Under the pieces are notes generated by a model, which worked only from the letters and a program-made list of their open reading frames with translations, was not told where the DNA came from and did not search any database. This document shows, in pieces, positions 26,056 to 32,996 of a DNA stretch of 64,000 nucleotides. The DNA is from Stenotrophomonas rhizophila (GTDB taxonomy: Bacteria > Pseudomonadota > Gammaproteobacteria > Xanthomonadales > Xanthomonadaceae), in the NCBI RefSeq assembly GCF_003651185.1, contig NZ_RCDC01000006.1, forward strand, positions 344,483-408,482. Reading direction: 5' to 3'. Every line of letters starts with the position of its first letter. Within the stretch, counting starts at the first letter, position 1. A program made the position numbers and the translations under genes.

Positions 26056-26712
26056 GTGCCCACGCCGCCTGTTGCCACCGCGTCCGTCCCCCAGCCGCCC
26101 TGGCGCGAGGCGATGCTGTGGATGCTGCTGCTCGGCGCGATGTTCATCCATGGCTACAGTTGGACCAACCATTGGGCCGCCAGCCAGGCCCAGACCTGCA
26201 GCCTGCATGGTCGCTGGGACGAGGCGATCCCGTTCTGGGCGTGGACGATCTGGCCGTACCTGGCGCTGAACCTGCTGTACCCGCTGACGTTCTTCCTCTG
26301 CCCGACCCGATCCGCCCTGCGCCGCCATGCGCTGGCCATCGCGCTGGTGCAGGCTGCCTGCATGCTCGCGTTCGTGTGCTGGCCGACCGGCAATGTGCGT
26401 GTGCTGCCGCAGCCGGAGGGCGCGAGCGGCCTGCTGTTCGCACAACTGCGCGCGTTCGAAGCGCCCTTCAACATGGCGCCGTCGCTGCACGCTGCGGTAC
26501 TGGTGGTGGTCTGGCAGACATGGCGGCAGTCGCTGCAGGCGAATGCGGCAGCGGTGCGCTGGCTGTGGCACGGCGCCTGTGGCCTGATCCTGGTCTCGAC
26601 GCTCACTACCTGGCAGCACGATCTGCTGGATGTGCTTGCCGGGCTGCTGGTCGGCGCGCTGGCGCTGTGGATCACGCGCTGCATGCCGCCCACGTTGGGG
26701 CGTACCGGCTGA
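26056..26712 (+). CDS. PAP2-superfamily membrane phosphatase
   Basis: A ~218-residue protein with five to six transmembrane helices. The PAP2 phosphatase motifs are PSLHAAVLVV (residues ~141-150) and STLTTWQHDLLDVLAG (~180-195), carrying the His nucleophile and the His/Asp relay; the first motif (K-x6-RP) is not obvious, as in the inositol-phosphorylceramide-synthase-like branch. Likely acts on a lipid phosphate at the periplasmic face. Start is uncertain: GTG 26056 gives a 19-residue proline-rich cytoplasmic tail; ATG 26113 starts at the first helix. It is divergent from the TOMM operon; a functional link is unproven. Confidence 0.83.
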   Translation: MPTPPVATASVPQPPWREAMLWMLLLGAMFIHGYSWTNHWAASQAQTCSLHGRWDEAIPFWAWTIWPYLALNLLYPLTFFLCPTRSALRRHALAIALVQAACMLAFVCWPTGNVRVLPQPEGASGLLFAQLRAFEAPFNMAPSLHAAVLVVVWQTWRQSLQANAAAVRWLWHGACGLILVSTLTTWQHDLLDVLAGLLVGALALWITRCMPPTLGRTG

Positions 26713-26763
26713 CTGCAGGCGACTGCGATTCCGGGTGCGGCGGCGGCCGGTGGGTCGAGCGCT

Positions 26764-26855
26764 GGGGCGCGATGCCCTTGCCGGCGAATGTCCCCCGGTG
26801 CCGGCCTGCGGCCGACCCCTCCTCCTTGATTTCGCCCACAAGGACATCGCGCCCC
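26764..26855. repeat. 17-bp inverted repeat around a 58-base GC-rich loop
   Basis: GGGGCGCGATGCCCTTG (26764-26780) is matched by CAAGGACATCGCGCCCC (26839-26855), complementary at 16 of 17 positions. The loop contains a smaller GCCGGCCTGCGGCC palindrome. It does not match the SMAG consensus. Size and structure suggest a dispersed intergenic repeat or a structured RNA; this is inference from one copy. Confidence 0.6.
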
Positions 26856-26965
26856 ACGTGTCCAGACCACTGGCGCTGCAGGGAGAGCGCCGGTTTCCCT
26901 TCGGCTCGCGGCAGACCCCAGCGGAGACACGCCCAGATCCACAGCGAGATGCTGGGAGAAAAACC

Positions 26966-26993
26966 AAAAAAAAGGCCAGCGCGAACGCTGGCC
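26966..26993 (-). terminator. terminator of the nupC-rbsK operon
   Basis: Minus strand: GGCCAGCG-TTCG-CGCTGGCC followed by eight T. The UUCG tetraloop and uninterrupted T-tract make it a strong intrinsic terminator 25 bases after the ribokinase stop. Confidence 0.95.
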
Positions 26994-27017
26994 TCTTGGT
27001 ATCCACACCGGTGACGC

Positions 27018-27983
27018 TTACTTGTTCTCGGCATCACCCGGGGTGAAGTGCGGCATCGCCGCGGCGGCGCCTTCCTTCTCGGTCGAACGACCGGCGAACT
27101 GATTGGCGAAACGCACGTGGCGGGCAAACGCCGCGTCCGGATCCTGCGCGATCGAGGCCACCAGCGCACCGTTGAACGCATCGCCCGCACCGGTCGTGTC
27201 CAGCACCTGCACCTGCTCTGCGCCGACGCGGTAGTACGGCTGGGTATCGCCACGCAGGTTCTCTTCGGCGTGCGACACGAACACACCGACCGAACCCAGC
27301 GTCACCACCACGGTGCCGTTGCCGACCAGCTTGCGGCACAGCGCATGCAGGCTGGCGCCATCCAGCGCGGCGACGTCATTGGCATCCACGCGCTCGCCGA
27401 CATGACGGCCGAGCAGGGCAGCGAACTCGGTCTCGTTCGGGGTCAGCACATCGGCCAGCTTGAGCAGGCCGATGCTGGACGGCGCATCGGCAGGCGCCAC
27501 GTTGAGCACGGTGGTGGCACCGGCCTCACGCGCGATCGCCAGCGCCGCTTCGATGGTTTCCACCGGCGATTCCAGCTGCGCCAGCACCACCTTGGCGCCG
27601 GCCAGCAGCGCGCGCTGCTGTTCGACGAAGTCCAGGCTCAACGCGGCGTTGGCGCCCGGGCCGATCACGATGGTGTTGCGGCCGCGGCTGTCGACATAGA
27701 TGCCGCCGGTGCCGGTCGGCTCGCTGCTGGCCTCGGCGGTCAGCGCGAAGCCGTCCTGCTCGGCCAGGCCGCGGGCCATCGCACCGCCGGCGTCATCGCC
27801 CAGCGCGCACAGGAACGTGGTCGGCGCGCCGGCACGGCGGGCGGCCACGGCCTGGTTGAAGCCCTTGCCGCCGGGACCGGTGCTGTAGCGGCCGGCGATG
27901 GTCGCACCCGGGGCCGGGAGCGACTCACAACGCCAGACATGATCCACATTGAAGGAACCGATTACGACGACACTGCTACTCAT
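27018..27983 (-). CDS. rbsK: ribokinase
   Basis: A 321-residue PfkB-family sugar kinase that phosphorylates ribose at O5. Signatures: GSFNVDHVWR at the N-terminus, GPGGKGFNQAVAARR (the glycine-rich sugar-site motif), and DTTGAGDAFNGALVA near residue 258 with the catalytic Asp of PfkB signature 2. It follows the concentrative nucleoside transporter gene by 26 bases on the same strand, so the operon probably salvages ribose released from imported nucleosides. Related PfkB nucleoside kinases are possible, but the GPGGKG pattern favours ribokinase. Confidence 0.9.
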   Translation of the reverse strand: MSSSVVVIGSFNVDHVWRCESLPAPGATIAGRYSTGPGGKGFNQAVAARRAGAPTTFLCALGDDAGGAMARGLAEQDGFALTAEASSEPTGTGGIYVDSRGRNTIVIGPGANAALSLDFVEQQRALLAGAKVVLAQLESPVETIEAALAIAREAGATTVLNVAPADAPSSIGLLKLADVLTPNETEFAALLGRHVGERVDANDVAALDGASLHALCRKLVGNGTVVVTLGSVGVFVSHAEENLRGDTQPYYRVGAEQVQVLDTTGAGDAFNGALVASIAQDPDAAFARHVRFANQFAGRSTEKEGAAAAMPHFTPGDAENK

Positions 27984-28009
27984 AAAGACTGTTTCTCAGG
28001 GAACGGATA

Positions 28010-29308
28010 TCAGCTGAAATGCGTCAGCACGCCGGCGATAGTCGCCGTCATGAAGGTGGCAATGGTACCGCCGAGCACGGCACGCAGGCCGAACTTGGCC
28101 AGATCGTGGCGACGCTCCGGCGCCAGCCCACCAATACCACCGATCTGGATCGCGATGGAGCTGAAGTTGGCAAAACCGCACAGCGCGTAGGTGGCGACCA
28201 GGCGGCCCTCGGCCGACAGCACCGTGCCCGGTACCTCGCCTCGGATGATCTTGGCCAGTTCCGAATACGCCACGAACTCATTGATCACGACCTTCTGGCC
28301 GATCAGCGAGCCCACGGTGGTGGCATCGGCCCACGGGGTACCGATCACCCAGGCGATCGGGGCCAGCAGGAAGCCGAACAGGGTGGACAGGTCGGTCGGG
28401 CGGCCGATGAGCGCGGCCAGGCCGGTGATGTCACCCAGCCAGGTCAGCGGGGCGTTGATCAGGGCGATCAGGGCGATGAAGGCCAGCAGCATCGCACCGA
28501 TGTTCAGTGCCAGCTTGAGGCCGTCGCCGGCACCGGCGGCAGCCGCGTCGATGATGTTGCTGGAGGTCTTCTCCACTTCCATCTTGACCGTGCCGCGGGT
28601 CAGCGGGGTACCGGTCTCGGGCACCAGCAGCTTGGCCACCACCAGGGTCGCCGGGGCGGCCATGATGCTCGCGGCCAGCAGATGCTTGGCGTAGAAGGCC
28701 TGCTCGACCGGATCGCCGGCGCCAAGCATGCCCACATACGCGGCCAGCACGCCGCCGGCAATGTGCGCCATGCCGCCGATCATCATGGTGATCAGCTCGG
28801 ACTGGGTCATCTTGGCGATGTAGGGGCGCACCGTCAGCGGCGCTTCGGTCTGGCCGATGAACACGCTGGCGCAGACGCTGGTGGTTTCAGCACCGGACAC
28901 GCGCATGATCTTGGTGATCGCCCAGGCCATGCCGCGCACGATCATCTGCATCACGTTGAGGTGGTACATGACCCCCATCAGCGCTGAGAAGAAGATGATG
29001 GTCGGCAGCACCTGGAAGGCGAAGATGAAACCGAACTGGCTGGTGTCCATCAGGCTGCCGAAGATGAAGCCCGAGCCGGCGTTGACGAACTCCAGGATCT
29101 TGACGAAGCCCTTGCCCAGCGCGTCGAACACATCACGGCCACCCGGGACCAGCAGCACCACCGCCGCGAAGGCGATCTGCAGTGCGATACCGGTGACGAC
29201 CAGGCGCCAGTCGACAGCCCGCTTGTTGTTCGAGAACAACCAGGCAATGCCGATCAGCACTGCCAACCCGAACAGGCCGAAGCCAATCCTGCCCAAACCT
29301 TCGACCAT
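28010..29308 (-). CDS. nupC: NupC-type concentrative nucleoside transporter
   Basis: A 432-residue CNT-family symporter that imports nucleosides with H+ or Na+. It has about ten hydrophobic segments, and the conserved substrate and ion site regions are visible: GQTEAPLTVRPYI with the Glu that binds ribose, and later QKVVINEFVAYSEL and CGFANFSSIAIQIGG. Starts ATG 29308 (MVEGLGRIGFGLFG). It is first in an operon with rbsK. A nucleoside hydrolase or phosphorylase is not in the window, so the intermediate step must be encoded elsewhere. Confidence 0.93.
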   Translation of the reverse strand: MVEGLGRIGFGLFGLAVLIGIAWLFSNNKRAVDWRLVVTGIALQIAFAAVVLLVPGGRDVFDALGKGFVKILEFVNAGSGFIFGSLMDTSQFGFIFAFQVLPTIIFFSALMGVMYHLNVMQMIVRGMAWAITKIMRVSGAETTSVCASVFIGQTEAPLTVRPYIAKMTQSELITMMIGGMAHIAGGVLAAYVGMLGAGDPVEQAFYAKHLLAASIMAAPATLVVAKLLVPETGTPLTRGTVKMEVEKTSSNIIDAAAAGAGDGLKLALNIGAMLLAFIALIALINAPLTWLGDITGLAALIGRPTDLSTLFGFLLAPIAWVIGTPWADATTVGSLIGQKVVINEFVAYSELAKIIRGEVPGTVLSAEGRLVATYALCGFANFSSIAIQIGGIGGLAPERRHDLAKFGLRAVLGGTIATFMTATIAGVLTHFS

Positions 29309-29560
29309 GAGACTTCCCTTGGGGCGCCGCGAAAAACGGGAAGCCTAGAGCAGCGGCAGGGGCGGGGCAAGGAAAAGCAGCGTCCGCGAGCCGATCGGTC
29401 GTGATCGGGCCTGTATCGGCAAGGCATGGCGTGCTTTCCGTGCGGCGTGTCATGGGCCGTGAGACCGCTGCCGCGGTAAGCCGCGCGGAACTGTGCCGCC
29501 CCGCTCTACACTTACCGGCATCAATCCGGCCCGGTCGCGGGCCCGCAGCAGGAGAACCAC

Positions 29561-30529
29561 ATGCTCTATCGCCGTCTTGGCTCCACCGGCCTGAAGCTCT
29601 CGGCCCTGTCCTTCGGCGCCTGGGTGACCTTCGGCGACCAGATCGGCCGCGATGAGGCCCGCAAGCTGATCGCCACCGCCTGGGATGCCGGGGTCAACTT
29701 CTTCGACAACGCCGAAGGCTATGCCCGCGGCCGCGCCGAGCAGGTGATGGGCGATGTGATCGCCGACCTGCGCCTGCCGCGCGATGGCTTCTGCGTCTCC
29801 AGCAAGGTGTTCTTCGGCGCCGTCGACGACCCGCGCCCGACCCAGCACGGATTGTCGCGCAAGCATGTCACCGACGCCTGCCACGCTGCGCTCAAGCGCC
29901 TGCGGGTGGAGTATCTGGACCTTTACTATTGCCATCGCCCGGACCCGGATACCCCGATCGCCGAAACCGTGCAGGCCATGGATACCCTGATCCGCCAGGG
30001 CAAGGTGCTGTACTGGGGCACGTCGGAGTGGTCGGCCGCGCAGATCCAGGAGGCGGTGGACATCGCCGGCGCGCGCAACCTGCATGCGCCCTCGATGGAG
30101 CAGCCGCAGTACAACCTGCTGCACCGCGAGCGGGTGGAACGCGAGTACGCGCCGCTGTATGCCGAGGCTGGCCTGGGCACCACCATCTGGTCGCCGCTGG
30201 CCTCGGGCCTGTTGACCGGCAAGTACAACGCCGGCGTGGACCCGCAGTCGCGGCTGGGCCAGGAACAGCTGGGCTGGCTGAAGGCGCAGGTGCTGGACGA
30301 TGGCAGCGACCGCCTGGAGCGGGTCCGTCGCTATACCGCGCTGGCTGCGCAGCTGGGCGTCTCGCCGGCGCAGCTGGCGATCGCCTGGTGCCTGCGCAAT
30401 CCCAACGTCTCCAGCGTGATCCTCGGCGCCAGCCGGGTCAGCCAGCTGGAAGAAAACCTGGGCGCACTGGCGCTGTTCGAGCAGCTTGATGAGAGCATCT
30501 GGCAGCAGGTGGAAGCGGTCTTTGCCTGA
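29561..30529 (+). CDS. aldo/keto reductase (Kv-beta/YghZ-like)
   Basis: A 322-residue NADPH-dependent AKR barrel. The catalytic tetrad can be placed: Asp in FFDNAEGY (~48), Tyr in the same segment (~53), Lys in VSSKVFFG, and His in DLYYCHRPDPDTP. The C-terminal NVSSVILGASRVSQLEENLGA is the NADPH-binding stretch of the Kv-beta subunit-like AKR6/YghZ group; E. coli YghZ acts on methylglyoxal and other aldehydes. AGGAGA precedes ATG 29561. It is a single gene followed by SMAG repeats and the hemP promoter. Confidence 0.92.
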   Translation: MLYRRLGSTGLKLSALSFGAWVTFGDQIGRDEARKLIATAWDAGVNFFDNAEGYARGRAEQVMGDVIADLRLPRDGFCVSSKVFFGAVDDPRPTQHGLSRKHVTDACHAALKRLRVEYLDLYYCHRPDPDTPIAETVQAMDTLIRQGKVLYWGTSEWSAAQIQEAVDIAGARNLHAPSMEQPQYNLLHRERVEREYAPLYAEAGLGTTIWSPLASGLLTGKYNAGVDPQSRLGQEQLGWLKAQVLDDGSDRLERVRRYTALAAQLGVSPAQLAIAWCLRNPNVSSVILGASRVSQLEENLGALALFEQLDESIWQQVEAVFA

Positions 30530-30551
30530 TCCCGTCTGCCGGGATCCGGGG

Positions 30552-30697
30552 GAGCCGGCCAGCGGCCGGCACTACCGATCCTGCGGCGGCGGTAGATAGA
30601 ACGGGACCCCAGCAGCGCCCGGATGGCTGGCAGAACGGGGCACGGCGCTTGGAACAGGCGCCGTCCATCCAGGGTAGTGCCGGCCGCTGGCCGGCTC
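30552..30697. repeat. outward-facing SMAG pair
   Basis: GAGCCGGCCAGCGGCCGGC...ACTACC (30552-30576) and its reverse complement GGTAGTGCCGG...GGCTC (30673-30697) flank 96 bases. Orientation is opposite to the pair at 6239-6323. The intervening sequence has no gene; it contains TCTATC/GATAGA-like fragments and a GAACGGG repeat. Confidence 0.8.
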
Positions 30698-30798
30698 TGC
30701 AATCCTCGCGCGGGACGCGAGCGCACTATGCGATTGATGGTAACTATCGAAAGCTGATGTTCGATCATTAATGTCATCTATCAAAGTGAGAATGGTTG

Positions 30799-30830
30799 TT
30801 GATTGTCAACTGAGAATCATTATCATTTGA
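30799..30830 (+). promoter_or_regulatory. hemP promoter with overlapping Fur box
   Basis: TTGATT (30799-30804) and TATCAT (30821-30826) with a 16-base spacer form a plausible sigma-70 promoter. Lying across the spacer and -10 is GAGAATCATTATCATTTGA (30812-30830), a good match to the Fur consensus built from NATWAT units. Iron-loaded Fur would block RNA polymerase here, so hemP and the genes behind it should be induced by iron limitation. The hemP ATG lies 30 bases further on. This AT-rich patch (30730-30830) stands out from the GC-rich surroundings. Confidence 0.88.
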
Positions 30831-30856
30831 CTCGCCCCTCGCAACGAGTCCAGACG

Positions 30857-31054
30857 ATGAACACTCAAGCTGCTGTACTGCTGCGCCCCGAAACGCTGAC
30901 CCTCCGCGACCGTCCGGTCCGCGTGGTCCCGCCGGAAGAAGTGATCGACAGCGAAGCCCTGCTCAAGGGGCGCCGCGAAATCCTGATCCAGCACGGCGAT
31001 CGTTTCTATCGCCTGCGTCATACCAGCAACGACAAGCTGATCCTGACCAAGTAA
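30857..31054 (+). CDS. hemP: HemP hemin uptake protein
   Basis: A 65-residue protein of the HemP/HmuP family: the C-terminal half, LLKGRREILIQHGDRFYRLR followed by TSNDKLILTK, is diagnostic. In several bacteria HmuP/HemP is needed for expression of heme-uptake receptors, probably as a heme-responsive regulator. ATG 30857 was chosen because it follows the Fur-controlled promoter by one leader length; an earlier in-frame start at 30803 would lie upstream of the transcript start. No strong Shine-Dalgarno is seen. It heads a probable unit with the two following genes. Confidence 0.93.
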   Translation: MNTQAAVLLRPETLTLRDRPVRVVPPEEVIDSEALLKGRREILIQHGDRFYRLRHTSNDKLILTK

Positions 31055-31163
31055 CGGCCTTTCCTCCCCCAGCTCTCTCCCCCTCGACACTCCGCCGTCG
31101 ACTCCGGTCCACGGCGTGGGTCGAGGGTCTCCCCTCGCAACCGTCGATTGCAGGTAGACCGCC

Positions 31164-31754
31164 ATGAGCCGTGCCCTTTCCGTCGGCCGCCCACCGGGCC
31201 GCCATCCCATCGCCGGCCTGCCATCGGCCGCGCAACTGGCCTCGCTGGGTACCGTGCTGTGCCTGTACCGCCCGGACAGCAGTGAACTCGGTGGCTGGAA
31301 ACACGCTGTCTCCGCGCATGCCTGCCAGGGCATGGACAGCGAAGGCATCCGCGAAAGCCTCTGCTTCGTCGACGCCCGCGGCCGCTGCTGCTGGCGCCTG
31401 TATCTGCTGCCCGACAGCGATTTCCTCGCTTGGGATCGCCTCGTGTCCGCGTTTCCCGCACGGCCCGAACCGGTCAACGACGCCGGTGTCGCCGAGCGCC
31501 TGTGGCGACGCCTCGCCGTGCGCCTGGGCAACGACGCGTGGCGCATGTGCGCGCTGCGCCTGCAGGTCGGCGAAGGCCGCGAACTGGCCGCCAGCCTGGC
31601 CTCGTTGTCGTCCCTGGGCGCCACCACCGCGCGCCGGATCGGCAACGTTGAAGGTGCCGAAGGCGAGCTCTGGGTCGACGACTGCTGCTGCGCCGCCGCG
31701 GCCCGCCGCAGCGGACCATGGACGGCCGACGGCATGCCGGTGATCCAGCTGTAA
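31164..31754 (+). CDS. putative hemin-utilisation protein (HemS/HutX-like size)
   Basis: A 196-residue cytosolic protein without transmembrane segments, located directly behind hemP. The segment WRLYLLPDSDFLAWDRL recalls the hemin transport/degradation proteins annotated in xanthomonads, and the length fits a single HutX/HuvX-like domain, but the match is not strong. A CCCAAAARR cluster near residue 173 could bind heme or metal. Its stop overlaps the ATG of the next gene (TAATG). Assignment rests mostly on context (Fur box, hemP). An unrelated iron-stress protein is possible. Confidence 0.6.
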   Translation: MSRALSVGRPPGRHPIAGLPSAAQLASLGTVLCLYRPDSSELGGWKHAVSAHACQGMDSEGIRESLCFVDARGRCCWRLYLLPDSDFLAWDRLVSAFPARPEPVNDAGVAERLWRRLAVRLGNDAWRMCALRLQVGEGRELAASLASLSSLGATTARRIGNVEGAEGELWVDDCCCAAAARRSGPWTADGMPVIQL

Positions 31755-32695
31755 TGACGGACTTGCTCGCCCTGGCAGCGCTGCTGCTCGCGCTCACCGC
31801 CAGTGCGCATGCCACACCGGCCGACCCCGCGCGCGACCGCGCCAGCATCCTGGCCATGCAGGGCGAATACACCGTCGATTTCGCCTTCGACGAGACCGTC
31901 CTGCTCAAACCCGGCTACGAACGCGCCCCGGCCGTGCGCACCGGTGGCAACGAAGTGGTGATCGTGGTCGAAGACACCCCGAAGCGGGTGGTGCTGCAGC
32001 ACCTGCTGGTCGAACCGAAGAGCGGCCACGTCACCAAGCACTGGCGCCAGGACTGGGTCTACCAGGCACCGACACGGTTCGAGTTCAGCGCCGACCAGAC
32101 CTGGCAGGTGCGTCCGATACCGGCAGCGCTCACCATCGGCGCTTGGACCCAATGCGTCTACGAAGTCAGCGACGCACCGCGTTACTGCGGCACCGGCGCT
32201 TGGCGCTACGACAACGGCATCGCCGCGTGGACCAGCGACCTCAGCTGGCGCCCCTTGCCGCGCCGCGAATACACCCGCCGCAGCGACTACAACGCCCTGG
32301 CCGTGATCAACCGGCACACGCGCACGCCCAACGGTTGGACCCACGAGCAGTTCAACACCAAGATCCAGCGGCGCCCCGACGGCACGCAGACACCGATCGC
32401 GCGCGAATTCGGCTTCAACGAGTACAACAAAACCACCGAGGTGGACTTCACCCCCGCCTACGCCTACTGGACCGCCACCGCAGGTTACTGGGCGAAGGTG
32501 CGCCAGCGCTGGGACGACTTCCTCGGGCAGGCACCGGGCGTGCACCTGAAAACCAAACCCGACGGCATGGCCATGATCATCCCGCTGTTCACCCAGGCCC
32601 AGGACATCCAGGACGGCAAGACCGTGGTGGACACAGAGATCGACGCCGTCTTCCAACAGTGGGTAGAAAAAGCACCGCCAGAAAGCGCGCGCTGA
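31754..32695 (+). CDS. DUF6607-family exported protein
   Basis: A 313-residue protein with a short signal peptide (LLALAALLLALTASAHA, residues ~3-20). The rest is Trp- and Tyr-rich, with motifs WRQDWVYQAP, QCVYEVSDAPRYCG and EYTRRSDYNAL typical of the DUF6607 family, which in Gammaproteobacteria occurs next to heme/iron-uptake genes. Two cysteines in CVYEVSDAPRYC could form a periplasmic disulfide. ATG 31754 overlaps the previous stop, so translation is coupled. A periplasmic or outer-membrane-associated role in heme handling is inferred from context only. Confidence 0.8.
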   Translation: MTDLLALAALLLALTASAHATPADPARDRASILAMQGEYTVDFAFDETVLLKPGYERAPAVRTGGNEVVIVVEDTPKRVVLQHLLVEPKSGHVTKHWRQDWVYQAPTRFEFSADQTWQVRPIPAALTIGAWTQCVYEVSDAPRYCGTGAWRYDNGIAAWTSDLSWRPLPRREYTRRSDYNALAVINRHTRTPNGWTHEQFNTKIQRRPDGTQTPIAREFGFNEYNKTTEVDFTPAYAYWTATAGYWAKVRQRWDDFLGQAPGVHLKTKPDGMAMIIPLFTQAQDIQDGKTVVDTEIDAVFQQWVEKAPPESAR

Positions 32696-32996
32696 CACCG
32701 ACGCCATCGGTGGCGCACGCGTCCATCGCCAAACCTCGAAGCAGCACATTGCCGCATCGATGGTCGTGCCAACTCGAGCCCAACGGTAGACCCGCCGCTC
32801 TCCCCTCCGCCCAAGGCCATCCCTCGAGAAGGATGGCGGGTAGCCCTGCCCAGGACCGTCAGGGCGCCAAGGATGGCGCCCACGAGCCCCCAGGGATGGG
32901 TTTACGGCGCGTCCTGGGCGGGGCTGCCCGCCAGCCTTCAGGCAGTGGACGCATGGACGCCGTCGCTTTCGCTTTCAATGCAACGGCGCCCCAAAC
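32696..32996. other. 301-base gene-free region with inverted repeat
   Basis: Convergent intergenic region between the DUF6607 gene and the ABC permease. It holds the large inverted repeat at 32835-32932. I see no clear intrinsic terminator and no gene-like translation in the remainder. Confidence 0.6.
32835..32932. repeat. 21-bp imperfect inverted repeat with nested hairpin
   Basis: GGCGGGTAGCCCTGCCCAGGA (32835-32855) and TCCTGGGCGGGGCTGCCCGCC (32912-32932) are complementary at 19 of 21 positions. Between them GGGCGCC-AAGGAT-GGCGCCC (32862-32881) forms a second hairpin. The arms are unlike SMAG apart from a GTAG-like core. It could be a dispersed intergenic repeat or the joint 3' end of the two convergent units. 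Confidence 0.65.

Larger units (their letters stand above)
26713..27017. other. 305-base gene-free region
   Basis: Convergent intergenic region between the PAP2 and ribokinase genes. It holds the 26764-26855 inverted repeat and the ribokinase terminator. The rest, 26856-26950, is GC-rich with no convincing start codon, SMAG copy or family-like translation in any frame. Confidence 0.6.

Noticed and set aside
26672..27286. Frames across the PAP2-ribokinase gap as a possible small gene
   Set aside because: They run through the ribokinase terminator and the inverted repeat and lack start context; no family resemblance.
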